From Spinacia oleracea (taxonomy: Eukaryota > Streptophyta > Magnoliopsida > Caryophyllales > Amaranthaceae), in assembly GCF_020520425.1 (NCBI RefSeq), contig NC_079491.1, positions 29,131,449 through 29,195,448 on the forward strand: DNA of 64,000 nt. The letters are read 5' to 3'. Positions 1 to 11,576 of this stretch are shown here, piece by piece; position 1 is the first letter of the stretch, and every line of letters starts with the position of its first letter. The notes under the pieces were generated by a model. The model saw only the letters and a program-made list of their open reading frames with translations. It did no database searches and was not told the DNA's origin. The translations under genes were made by a program, and so were the position numbers.

Positions 1-3000
1 AATATTCTATTCTCCTTGAAGCACTTGTAAAGTCTTCTAAGAGATGTCTATTCTTTAAAAGCTACTTCTAAAGTCCTTTCAGAATAAGTTCGGATTTTCT
101 GAAGCACTTCGAAAAGCCTCCGGAATGTCCGTTTATGTTTGTTGTTCGCCTCGAAAACTTTCGAGGTCTATTTTCTCCCACTTGTCATTTTGGAAACGAA
201 TCTCCAAAAGGACATTATTTCGAGCAAACAAACATTATGTTCTCAAAAATTCGTGGTAGAAACAATACCCTTGTGTCTCATTTGAATAAATCACAATGAA
301 ACATATATCTAGACTTGGGCCTTAGTTTGTTGAATAACAAACACTAAGCTCCCACTGAGTTTAGCAACTCTTTAGATATATATAATTGAAAAGATATCCT
401 GAAATTATTTTTCAATAGCTTTGACGAATTTGGTTTAGTTTGGTGGTAGTTGAGCATTTTGTTTTAGAAATTATAGGAAAAGTCTTTATGATTCATCATT
501 GATCGAATCAAGTACTAATTGACTTCGATCATTCCAACGTAGATATGCCATATCTCATGGAGCTAGATTGTGAAATTACAACACACAATCATTGATGATC
601 ATATTTGGTCTCAAGTAATCATCAACATGATCTAACCTAGATCTTTATGATTTCTTGCCGAGTGGATTTTATAATTCTGAATCTTTGAACTAGCCAAACA
701 GATTCAACTTATATCACATTTGAGTAAATAAACCTATATTCACTCAAATCCATGTGAAATAATAAAGTCATAAAACCTTTCTTTAGCTTTGAACTCTATC
801 GTCTAGGCGTTCTAACAATAGTTCATATTCTTTGTTACTTTCAACAAGTAAGACTAGCTTGTCTTAAGTTGATCTAGAAATCAACCAACTTTCAAAAGTC
901 CATCAAAATAGAGCTTATGAATGTTAACTTGTTGATATGGTCTAAGCAACAATGCCAAAGATTTAATGGAACTCAAATCAAGGGTTTGATTTGAACCTAG
1001 TAAAGTTCTTTAAAGAGTTGTTTGTTTTAATCAAGCATATTGACTCAACCAGTAATTGACCATTTCATTCAAATAAACAAACAAACAAGCATTGTTTTTG
1101 TTCTTCTGAATGTGAGTCTTTCTGTGTTTGAAGCAGAAATTTAGGTATGCTGATTATGGAACAAAATAGCCATTAAGTTCCAGCCTTTGAAAGGACTTAA
1201 AACAAACTAGATGACCCTACAACTAATGTAGCATTGCCATGCTTCATTTCCCACTTGTAGGTCATTAGTGTATCCTAGCTTCCATTATTTGAGTTATTAC
1301 CGAAGTAAGAACCTCAAGCGGTATATGATACCAAGGAAGTTTGATTGCTAGGTCACTTCTCTTTAAACATAAATTTATAGGTAGAAAACGGAATCGTAAA
1401 TTCCTTTCATTTGTTCCTCGTTTTCCTATTTCTTGTACCCTTTCTTATAGTCTTAAGAATTGAATTCTTTAGTGTTGACTTTTATACTTTGTTAGACATG
1501 TCCAATGTCACCAACAAGGTTCTTTACCATTTTAATTTATGTTGAATATTCTGTTTCAACTAGATGATCTTACCAGAAGCTTCTAAAGTTCTCTAAGCAT
1601 CGATCTATTCGAATGTCTAGGAACTAGACTCATTCGAGAATTAAATGGAAAAAGGATTTTAGGTTGTTAACCATTGGTAAAGCTGAGCGTTTAAACTCAA
1701 TGCTTTATGATCTCAAAACCACATTGTATTTTGAATTCACAAGCACCAATCGGTTTGCCATTCGACTTTGATACTCGAAAACAACCATAAAAGTCGATAT
1801 AAGAAACGTACATTTTAAATTGCTCACTTTCTCTCATTTCCGTGAATCGTTCTTGGATTCACTACCAATCGAGGAAATTTACTGTTACCTTTCTAAAAGG
1901 ATTTATTGCAGTGCAAGATATTTAATTATAAACAATAATTAAAACATACATTGAAGCATGCAAAGTCTAAACATTTATCATGAATAATAACTTGAAATTA
2001 AAGCAACCATGCAATTCAAACAAGTTATTAGCATTTTATTCGATTTTATTGTTCCGGCAGGTGTGAATAAAATGATTCCAAGATCCTAAAACCATTGAAG
2101 AATTAAGCACAGTTTGTCGACTCAATTCTAAAACATTTTAGGTAAGCAAAAGCCTTTTGCTAATAGTCTAAAAACTATTCTTGGTTGATAGGTACGTCTA
2201 AGAACTTATTAGGTAAACCTATCGATGTTGCCACGACATAAAAGGACTCCTTACTTATATCGTTGAGTTTCACCAAAACTAACATGTACTCACAATTATT
2301 TGTGTACCTTGCCCCTTTAGGACCAATAAGTAACACCTCGCTGAGCGAAAACTATTACTAGATTGATGTAAAGGATATCCAAGCAAGTGTATATTTTGGC
2401 ATGGCACCTTTTAACTCAATTTTTAAGTTTGGAACTTAAGGCTCTTACTATGTTGGTTAGATTTTAAGTGAACTAAAATCCTTAATCATGCAACATAATC
2501 AAGCTTTTGATCTCATGCATTTTAAGACATATTTAAAAGCAATAAATAACTTAAAACATGCATAAGATATTTGTGATCTAGTATGGCCCGACTTCATCTT
2601 GAAGCTTTGACTTCAAAGTCCGTCTTGAAAATCTCCGTGGGAGGCACCATTTTCTTCAAATAGGATAAGCTATAACTAATTACAACTATTTGATGGTTCG
2701 CAGACCATATTTGAATTGAAAAATAACTTTGGTACTTTAGACCAATTACATTCAAATTAATGGTACGCAGACCATATTTTCTATCCTATTTGGGCCATAC
2801 TAGTCACTTCATAACCTGCAAAACAGTACATATACAATATATATACCATTCACCCATTCATTATCATGAATGGCCCATATAGCTGGTTAGTAAAACACAT
2901 TATGCATCACGTAAACATTTGCAGCAATTAATCAAGGGCACCAATAATCTACCAATTATTCAGTCCTTATTAATTCCAATCAAGTTGTTTTAACCTTAAG

Positions 3001-3529
3001 GATTTGTAGACCTAATCAAGAGTTTATGACTAAAAAGCGCTCCCACTTAAACCAATAAATTCATATGCTTTACTAATTTTAAACATAAAAATGTATTTCT
3101 AGTCTAACCGGAAACATACAAATTTAATTAAAATTTAAAGCTCATATAAATTTATAATTGAATCCAAAAAGTTTAATTTAATTTCAGTCGTTATTTAAAT
3201 TAATTCATGATTTTAATTTTAGTAAAATAATTAGAATAAATAAAATTTATTATAATTACAATATTCAAAATTAAAATCCAAGAAAATAATTTAAATTATT
3301 AATTTTAAAATTAATTAAAATTACGTGAACTGAAATTTTCAAATTAAACATTCAAAACGATCTTTAATCGTAACGCAAACACCCTACGCGTTGCACGTCC
3401 ATGGGCCGCACGCACACAGCCATTGCTGGCCATGTGTGCGCAGCCCATGCGCTCGTCGCATAGCTGCTGCTTCCCTATCGCAAGCCTCCGCACGCATTGG
3501 TGCTCGCTGCGCGCGCCAGCGCTCATCGC

Positions 3530-3765
3530 ACGCGAGCTATCGCTCGCAGTGCGCGCGCGCGCGACATCGCTCGCTGGGCGCGCGACATCGCTCGCTGGGC
3601 GCGCGACATCGCTCGCTGGGCGCGCGAGCCATCGCTCGCTGGGCGCGCGACATCGCTCGCTGGGCGCGCGACATCGCTCGCTGTGCGCGCGAGTCATCGC
3701 TCGCTGGGGCGCGACATCGCTCGCTGGGCGGGCGACATCGCTCGCTGTGCGCGCGAGTAATGCTG
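3530..3765. repeat. GC-rich 21-bp tandem array in the LTR
   Basis: About ten copies of a 21-bp unit of the form GCGCGACATCGCTCGCTGGG are arranged head to tail, with small variants (gccatc, gtcatc, ctgtgcg). The array is very rich in GC and CpG and sits inside strongly AT-rich DNA. Long overlapping reading frames appear on both strands here only because the unit is a multiple of three and lacks stops. They are Arg/Ala/Ser-rich repeats and I do not regard them as genes. Confidence 0.85.
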
Positions 3766-4678
3766 GGCGCAGCGCTCGTGGCACGCGAGCTTGCGCTCGC
3801 TGCGCGCGAGGCTGCGCGCTCTTGTGCGAGGCAGCGCGCGTTGTGGCGCAGCTCGCTTGCTGCCCACACGCGACTGCCTTGGCTCGCTCTTCGCCCATGC
3901 CCATTCGTTCATTGCTCGTGGCACACGACACAAGGCAGGGCTGCTGCCTTGTGCTCGTGCACTACGCCCTTGCTCATTGCATTCGTGTCGCACGGGCGAC
4001 GAGCTCCCTTGCTCGTCGTCGCATGCCCGCATTATACAACACCCCTTAAGGGTAACACGAAGCGTCCATTGCTTCGTGCGTGCAAGTTTTATGAACGAAT
4101 CGCATAAAATTTAAAATTTATATTTAAAATTAATGACAAATTAATAAATAATATTAATTTCATAATTTTAGGGCGAAAAATCGAAAATTTATTATCCAAT
4201 TTTCTCTCAAAAACTCACTTTGAATACTTTGAAACTTGTGTTATAAATTGTGAGCCCTAGCCTCATATTTATAGCGGTATGGAAAGGGAATCGAAATCCT
4301 ATTCAGATACAAATTAATCAAACCTAGAATCCTACAAGAACTCTAATTTAATTAATTTATCAATTAGAATTAGGAATTTAATCATTAACCGAACTCTGCA
4401 TGTTTTAGGAAACGTGCACGAACACAAACACTTGCACACACACGCACGACAGCCACGATGGGCCTCATGCGTGCGCGCGAGCAGCAGCCCACTCAGCGCC
4501 CGCGCGCGCTGCGCGCTGCGCGCGCTGTGCGCGCTGCGCGCTGCGCGCAGCCTGCTGGGCCTGGCCTTGCTGTTTGTGCGGCGCGCTTGGCTTGCTGGGC
4601 GATGGCCTGGCTTCGTGCTGGGCCTCGTCCGGCAGGCCTCGTCCGATGCTTATTCGTACGATGCGCTTCCGATTAAAT

Positions 4679-4990
4679 TTTCCGATTCCGGAATTCATTT
4701 CCGATACGAACAATATTTAATATTTCCGATTCCGGAATTAATTTCCGTTTCGAACAAATATTTAATATTTCCGTTTCCGGAATTATTTTCCGATTCCGGT
4801 AATATTTCCGATTCTGACAATATTTCCGTTTCCGGCAATATTTCCGATTCTGGCAATATTTCCATTTCCGATAATATTTTCCGATACGTACCATGTTTCC
4901 GTTTCCGGCAACATCTACGACTTGGATAATATTTATATTTCCGATACGATCCATATTTCCGTTTCCGGCAATATCATCGTTTCCGGAGTA
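4679..4990. repeat. TTCCGATTCCGG-type short tandem array in the LTR
   Basis: A diverged array of 16-20 bp units built from TTCCGATTCCGG or TTCCGTTTCCGG followed by AATATT. The same array lies at the matching place in the solo LTR (about 12345-12600), so it belongs to the LTR family and not to this locus. Confidence 0.8.
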
Positions 4991-5302
4991 TTCATTCCTT
5001 GCCTGTGACGATCTTAGCTCCCACTAAAACCAAGATCCGTCGGTTCCGAATATTCATAGATGGAGTATTTAATGCTATTAAATACTTGATCCGTTTACGT
5101 ACTATTTGTGTGACCCTACGGGTTCAGTCAAGAGTAAGCTGTGGATTAATATCATTAATTCCACTTGAACTGAAGCGGCCTCTAGCTAGGCATTCAGCTC
5201 ACTTGATCTCACTGAATTTATTAACTTGTTAATTAATACTGAACCGCATTTATTAGACTTAACATAGAATGCATACTTGGACCAAGGGCATTATTTCCTT
5301 CA

Positions 5303-5395
5303 CAAAGATGGGGCCTCCCTCCGCACAAGATTACGGAGACTATTAACTGCAGGGGTATTGCCCAGTCCCCTGCAGTTAAGGCTTAAGAGACTCAT
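5303..5395 (-). pseudogene. LINE ORF2 start (endonuclease N-terminus), truncated
   Basis: An ATG at 5395 opens 31 codons that read MSLLSLNCRGLGNTPAV and continue to a LRNLVRRE segment. The pattern NCRGLGN followed by LR is the usual beginning of the apurinic-like endonuclease in plant L1 ORF2 proteins. The frame is broken by the LTR element whose end lies at 5302. All of the reverse transcriptase is missing from this window. Confidence 0.8.
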
Positions 5396-5564
5396 TGTTG
5401 AGGGCGGGGTTGGGCCTCTCCAACCTCCGCCTGAGCATACTATCCTACTTGCTTGGAAACCAAAGAAGTATCCATAAGACCTCCAATGGCTGACCTCTTC
5501 AGTGGGATACCATTCACCTCAACTTCCATCGCATCCACTCTTTCTCGCTGACTGGCCATGGACT

Positions 5565-6746
5565 TCACACCCCCCCCCCCACAACCTCTCCCACCTTACC
5601 TCCATTTCTTCCCTGTCGAGCCAATCTCTTCCATTTCCTCTCTCCACTTCCCTCTGCCTTCTCACTTACAATACTACCACTTCCCGCCTCTACATCCTCT
5701 TGAACCACCTTCTTTGCCACTCTCTTAATTTCTTCAATTCCCTTCTTATTCCCTACCTCCTTCCCATTTACTTCAGTTTCCCTATCCCTCCCCGCGCTCG
5801 TGGCACTTGAACTTTTCTTCTCCCCCTCCTCCACTTCCCTCACTACAATTGTGTTTTCTTTCACCCCATCGTCCCCTTCATCCTCTTCCGAGCCAACTCT
5901 AACTCGGCTCTTTGGTTTGGTATGGAAGACAAGGGTCCTCTTCCCCTTTAGCAATCTAGTCACTTCCTCCTCCATTAGGGCTCTACCTTTTCGTGGAGAA
6001 GCAACAATACTAGGTCCCCATGCTAGCTTTTTCCTGCCTTGCTCCTCCTGCACCTCTTCAATGCAATCCCTCTCCGTATGACCCATCATTCCACACCTGT
6101 AACAAAAGTGGGGAAGCCTTTCGTATTTTATCCGTGCTTCCAGGACTTGACCCATCCTATTCTTGAATTTCTGGACTTTGCGAAGGGGTACCATTGTGTT
6201 CAACAAAACCCTAGCACGCATTGACTTGTCCCACACGATTTCTCCCTCTTCCACCTCCATCACCTCTCCCACCTTACCGGCTAAGCTTCTCACGCTCCCA
6301 CTCGACCTGCAGTCAAGAGGAAGGTCATAGATTCGTATCCAGAATGGGCACCTGTCAAGGACAACCTCCTTCGGTTTCACCCCCTTCGGAATCTCCTGTA
6401 ACACCATCAGGAAATGATCAAAACACCATGGCCGTCCTTTTAAGACCTTCTATTTGTCCTTCTAATGAAAGAACTGGATTATAAACAACTCGTTCTCTAT
6501 CTCTCGGAATATCGCCTTCTTCGACAGCGACCACACCTGATTCATGGTGTTCTTCATGGCACCAAAATTGTACGATCTGGTCGTTTGCAACCTACCTACG
6601 AGGGAAAGTTCTATTCTCTCGTCTACAGTTTTATCGACATCCTCCGTCAGGTCCACTATGTCATCATCGTTACCATCAATTGTCAATTGAGCGCATTTAG
6701 TTAGCAGGTCATCCGCCATGGCCGTCCCGATCTTGCCTCTTCGCAA
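5565..6746 (-). pseudogene. LINE ORF1 protein (DUF4283, zf-CCHC_4), with two stops
   Basis: One frame of about 393 codons runs from 6746 to 5565. The first 94 codons end at a TAG (codon at about 6462-6464), and a second TAG follows four codons later. The same frame continues through a GRPW motif into a region typical of DUF4283 (CPFWIRIYDLPLDC) and then a zinc knuckle CYRCGMMGHTERDC, which fits CX2CX4HX4C. The tail is charged and low in complexity. In L1 elements this protein binds the element RNA and acts as its chaperone. Both stops are TAG, in a short stretch rich in AAG and AAA codons. Confidence 0.8.
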
Positions 6747-6987
6747 GGGAAAACTTGTACTTCACAAGGGTGACCTCAAACCCTATGGTTTATCTCAAGA
6801 GTTCTCAATCATAATTCTTTCTTATTGATTCCTCAGTCCTTATTTGTTTACCCGCACCTTATTTAGTTAATTTTTCCACTTGCTTTCTCTCTATTATATA
6901 GGGACTAACTTGCAATTTTTGTAAATTTACAAGCCACTAGCCAATCATTGAAGTACATATGAACAATTAGCCAAGTTAAGTAAATTA

Positions 6988-7619
6988 GAGCATCTTTAAT
7001 GGTTAGCTAATATCATTGTAGCTTGGTATGCCACATCAAATTTTCAAGCAACAACATTTTCTAGCTACAACATGCTCCAATAGTTAGCAATTAGCTTGAT
7101 TTTTGTTTAACTTCTTTTTTTATTTTTTTACTCTATTCTTACGTTTAGATTCCTAATAATTAGGGAAAAAAGTTGTTTTTTCCAAGCTAATTAGCTTGGT
7201 AGAGCTAATTTTCTTTGTCTATCTAGAGCATCTCCAATAGTAAATTAATTTGACAATTAGCTTGTTATGCCATATAAGATTTCAAACTATTTCATTGTCT
7301 AGCTAATTTGTGCTCCAATGGCTAGCAACTAGCTTGTTATTTATATTAGTCACACTTGTCCCACTTGCCAATTAATTATTTGGCAACTTTGGAAGCTAGT
7401 TAACAAGCAAATTAGCTTAAAGAAGCAAATTTGCTTAAAACAAGCTATTTTATTAATTGCACTCCAATGGTCTAGCTACTAGCTTGAAACTTTTATAAAT
7501 TTCAAGCTAGTCCCTAGCTACAACCATTGTAGATGCTCTAACAAAATTTCTCCAATGGTTTAGCTCCTTGTTTGAAAGTTTTGGAAGCAAGTCCCTAAAT
7601 GCAACCATTGGAGTTGCTC
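6988..7619. mobile_element. Tourist-like MITE (PIF/Harbinger type) with TTA target duplication
   Basis: The left end GAGCATCTTTAATGG and the reverse complement of the right end (GAGCAACTCCAATGG) form imperfect terminal inverted repeats. The element is flanked by TTA on both sides (6985-6987 and 7620-7622), the duplication typical of PIF/Harbinger. It has no coding capacity. It is longer than usual because a related element is inserted in it. Confidence 0.7.
7226..7538. mobile_element. Second Tourist-like MITE nested in the first
   Basis: The left end GAGCATCTCCAATAG and the right end CCATTGTAGATGCTC are inverted repeats like those of the surrounding element, and the interior shares words such as AGCTTGTTATGCCA. 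The flanking triplets are CTA and TAA, so the target duplication has decayed or is only TA. This looks like a transposition into an older relative. Confidence 0.6.
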
Positions 7620-8018
7620 TTAGCTTTGTGGAAAATAGAACGGAAAAGAAATTGTTTATTTGATAAAAATGTGAATTGAATAATAAAAAATAAAAAAAAA
7701 ATCAAGCAACTTCCTAACCATTAACGACATCATATTATTAGGTAGATTTAATTATTAACAACATCATGTTTAATTAATATTTTACCTACTAAACACTCAC
7801 CAAAACAAATTATGTGGAAGTTTTATTCCGAAAAATCCTCTCTTATGAGCATATTGGAATTTTTACGCTTAAACTTGTACTGAATTTCACGTGCATATGA
7901 ACTAATTTTTGCACACCACTTTGTTGATTGACACAACTTATGTGAGCAGAGCATCTTTTCCTATATACTCATAATGAGTGTGTAAAAACTACTTTTTGGT
8001 GTGACAAAATCACTTCAA
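7620..8018. other. AT-rich intergenic DNA, nothing recognised
   Basis: About 400 bases between the MITE pair and the Helitron start. I see no open frame, repeat structure or promoter that I can support. Confidence 0.6.
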
Positions 8019-9186
8019 TCTATACCTAGTATTTAAAAACTCAAACCACTAACCCCATATCTCCACGTGTCACTCTTTCCCTATTTTCTCTTTCACTCTT
8101 CTCCTTCAACGCTCCCTCTTCTGCTCTTCACTCTTCCTTGTGATATGTTTTTTCTAAGACTACTTGAGCCTCTTCCTCTTCTCCTTCAACCGATTTAACA
8201 TTTATTTACTAATTAATTAATTCATTTTTTTAATTCAAATTCAATGTGATATCTATCGACTGATTTAATCTTTCAAATTCTCACATTTCCACGTTTAATT
8301 TGACCGTTTTAGATAATTTAATTGTGACCATTAATTGAATAATTGAGAAAAACTCTTTGTAAAACCCAATATTATTCTTCATATAAAAGTCTATGACCTC
8401 GCCAAATTGGTGCTCATGATTCAAATGGTGGCTTCAGTTTAGTCTTTCGGTTATAGTTATGATTTATGAACAATTTATATTTTAAGGATTTGGCATCGGA
8501 CCTTAATTATTTGTTTCATGGTTGCAGTCACAACAACAGTTCAAATGCCATACTTATGTTTATCCAAAATGGAAAAGCGGTGTAATACAAAACCCATATC
8601 TGGTGTTTGGATGAAAGCATCGGGTGGATTGCCTGGTATGTGCCAACAATGGCTTGTGTGAAGGGAGGAGGTCCATCTTTTTCTATCTCCTTCTATGATT
8701 CTGGCGAATTCAACTACAGAGTTTGATATTATTATTATTATTTTTCAATTAATTATATTGTTGAATTTAATTATTCTATTGTGCTTGGATTTCTATTGTG
8801 CTTGGTTTCCAATGGGCATGTCCACCAAATTATCCTGCTTGTATGTTCAGTTTTGTCCAATTTAAAGCTTTATCCTTAGGGACATGCCACAATTTCAAGA
8901 GTCTGAGCTATTTATTCACCAAGAGATTAATAATGTTGAGGTCGGAGGTAGAAGAAGGGCAATTGACTCATTTTCACTTTGATTATGTTTCTTTTATTGT
9001 CTCAAGCCACTTAATTCTTCAAGCTTCCAAATAGATAAATAGGTGGTTGATTTCTATTTCATTGTAGAAAAACTAACTAGCAATTTTCAATGTCTCCGTC
9101 GATCAGATGGGTTGAGCAGGCTAAGGTGATATTTTACGGTCATGATACCAACGAGGAAGCTTCACATATTGTGATAAGCCTATGAC

Positions 9187-9453
9187 TTGGGAGGCACTTG
9201 GTGCGGGCCTGCGGGGTATTTCAAGGTGATTGTTGATGTCGGGATGCTTGATGATGTTGGCTCGGGGCTGGGTGGTGGAGGTTGTTGTGATTCAAGTGTG
9301 GAAAAGTGGGAGTCGAGTGTGAGAGACGGGAATACCAGTTTTTGGGGTTTCAAGTTGGCTTTGGAAAAAAGGATGAATAGTGTTTTGGTAAGAGTGACTT
9401 TGTTGGTGAATCATGCTTCGAAGAACAACACCAATAATTTTGATCTCATTATA
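9187..9453 (+). pseudogene. RNase H-like (RVT_3) fragment inside the Helitron, N-terminal part
   Basis: The frame reads a WCGPAGYFKVIVDVG segment, then GSGLG, then FWGFKLALEKRMNSVL. This follows the pattern of plant RVT_3 RNase H domains (W..P..G.FKVNVD, G.G.G, A...GL.LALEKG) found at the 3' ends of L1 elements and in related host genes. It has lost the catalytic spacing and is interrupted at 9453 by the Copia element. It may be a LINE 3' piece or a host exon captured by the Helitron. Confidence 0.45.
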
Positions 9454-9677
9454 TGTTAAACTCACAAACACACAAATATGAGGAGAAAAGTATCTCCTTG
9501 TATTACAATATGTACAACTATTTATACAAAGAATAGGAAACTTAACTTACCAAAACTCCTAAAAACCATAATGGACAACATTAATTCTTACATCAATTTC
9601 CTACATCAAGTCTTAGTCAATTCTTAGGTTACATTATGTTACAAGAATTCTAGCTAGTAACTCTAGAATTCATAACA
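9454..9677 (-). repeat. 3' LTR of the minus-strand Copia element
   Basis: A 224-bp LTR with TG...CA ends (TGTTAAACTCAC on the plus strand to TTCATAACA). The C-rich tract immediately right of it is the polypurine tract of the element read on the minus strand. Confidence 0.9.
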
Positions 9678-11576
9678 CCCCCCCTCAAGATGGAGCATGT
9701 AAGTCACGAATGCCCAACTTGCGCAACAGAAAAGTAAATTGTTGTTTTCCAAGCGCCTTAGTCAAAATGTCAGCCAATTGATGACCAGTAGGAACGTATG
9801 AAGTATTAACATTTCCGTTAACCAACTCATCGCGGATAAAGTGATAATCCACCTCAATATGTTTCGTACGATCATGAAAAACAGGATTCTTAGCAATATG
9901 AATCGCAGACTGACTATCACAAAATAACTGCATCAGCTTGGGATGCAAAACACCAAGAGAGAATAACACAGATTTCAACCACTTAAGCTCACATATAGAT
10001 ACAGCCATAGAACGGTACTCAGCTTCAGCAAATGAACGAGACACGGTAGGTTGTTTCTTTGTCTTCCAAGATATCGGAGAACGCCCCAAAAAAACCAAAT
10101 AACCAGATAAAGAACGACGAGTTAGCGGACAAGCCGCCCAATCACTATCACAAAATGCCGTAAGAGAAATATGAGGCATAGGGCTTAGTAAAATCCCTTG
10201 GTCAGGGCTACCTTTCAAGTAGCGTAAAACACGAGTTGCTGCATCCCAATGTAACACTTGTGGTACGTGCACTTAAAAATTGAGCGAGAGTATGCACTGA
10301 ATAACTCAATTCAGGGCGTGTCACAGATAAATAAACCAGTCGTCCTACCAAACGACGATATTGCTCAGGATAAGCAAACGACTCCCCCTCGGCATAAGCA
10401 AGCCTATGATTTTGCTCCATAGGCGTATCGATAGGTTTACAACCTAACATTCCTGCTTCAGTTAAAATATCCAAAGTATATTTTCGTTGTGAAAGAAAAA
10501 TACCTTCTGGACCTCGAGCAACTTCAATGCCCAAAAAATATTTTAACACTCCCAGGTCCTTCATACGGAAACAAGTACTTAAATAATCTTTAAATCTTAC
10601 TACAACAGCATGGGAAGAGCCTCCAATTATCAGATCATCAACATACACAAGGACATGCATGGAAATACTACCCTGGATATAGCTGAACAAGGAGTAATCG
10701 GCATAAGATTGTTTAAAACCAAATTCCTTTAAAGCGTTGGATAACTTAGCAAACCATTCTCGTGGAGCTTGTTTGAGACCATACAATGATTTTCGCAACC
10801 TGCAAACCTTCCCTGGAGTAGGCGTACTATATCCTGGAGGAAATTTCATATATACCTCCTCAGTCAACTCACCATCTAGAAATGCATTATGAACATCCAT
10901 TTGATGCAATTCCCAATTAAGAGAAACAACAACTGCTAGAAAAAGACGTACAATCCCCATTTTTGCAACTGGAGAAAAAGTTTCATTATAATCCACACCT
11001 GGAACCTGCCGATTACCAAATACAACAAGACGCCCCTTCAGACGCTCAACAATTCTCTTATCTGTATATTTTATTTTATAGACCCAACCACTACCAATTG
11101 CCTTTTTACCAGGTGGTAAATCTTCAACCGTCCAAGTACCACTATTTTCAAGGGCATCATTCCTGCATAGCCTTACGCCAACCGGGATCTTTAACTGCCT
11201 CTTTGAAAGAAGTCGGCTCTTTACCTTTTGTAATTGTTGTTAGAAAGCATTTGTGTCTCAATGAAAATTTATTATATTCCACATAACAAGCTATATTAAA
11301 AGGTTAACCTGAGAACTTTGATGGAGGAGGGTGAGCCTTAGTCGATGAAGTAGGGTCTATATTTTGTAGCACAACTGTATTGGTAACAAAATCACGAAGT
11401 TTCGTTGAAGGAAACTTTTGACGATGACCCCGACCAACATTCTCATTAACTATACTATTTTGTATGCCATCAACATTATCCACGTTTCCAATGGACACTG
11501 TGTGTGGATTGATTTGTTGGCTAGCATCCACTATTGCATCATCATCATGTATGCTACCATGCCTAGCATCAACAAC

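Larger units (their letters stand above)
1..5302 (-). mobile_element. LTR retrotransposon, 5' part only; probably large and non-autonomous
   Basis: Read on the minus strand, an LTR starts with TGAAGGAAATAATGCC at 5302 and runs left. The same LTR family occurs as a complete solo copy at 11577-12869, which fixes this boundary. The LTR seems to reach about 3050; the left end is judged only from weak similarity to the solo copy. The remaining 3 kb to the window edge would be internal sequence. I see no gag or pol reading frame in it on either strand, only AT-rich DNA with scattered purine motifs of the AGTGGGAG type. A non-coding interior of this length suggests a large retrotransposon derivative without its own proteins. 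The other LTR lies outside the window, so age cannot be estimated. It is inserted in a LINE. Confidence 0.65.
3050..5302 (-). repeat. LTR of the left-edge element
   Basis: The right half (about 4200-5302) aligns block by block with the solo LTR at 11577-12869: an AT-rich stretch, a GC-rich patch, arrays of TTCCGATTCCGG words, then a closing segment with GACCCTACGGGTTCAGTC shared almost base for base. It ends in TTTCCTTCA like the solo copy. The two differ in length because this copy carries a long GC-rich tandem array. The left limit is uncertain by several hundred bases. Confidence 0.5.
5303..6780 (-). mobile_element. L1-type LINE, 5' part, cut by an LTR element
   Basis: A non-LTR retrotransposon on the minus strand. 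It has an ORF1 of the plant L1 type (DUF4283 region followed by a CCHC zinc knuckle) and, downstream, the first 31 codons of ORF2. ORF2 stops abruptly at 5302, where the LTR element is inserted; the rest should lie left of the window beyond that element. The 5' end is placed near 6780 by the last recognisable ORF1 sequence, with no target duplication to confirm it. Two in-frame stops in ORF1 show that it was dead or dying. Confidence 0.8.

Noticed and set aside
3530-3765. CRISPR-like array
   Set aside because: The units are adjacent with no unique spacers, and this is plant DNA. It is a simple tandem repeat.
3344-4114. Several long overlapping open frames on both strands
   Set aside because: They arise from the 21-bp GC-rich tandem array and neighbouring GC-rich LTR sequence. 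The peptides are repeats of RARD/IARWA or SERCRAP type without domain features.
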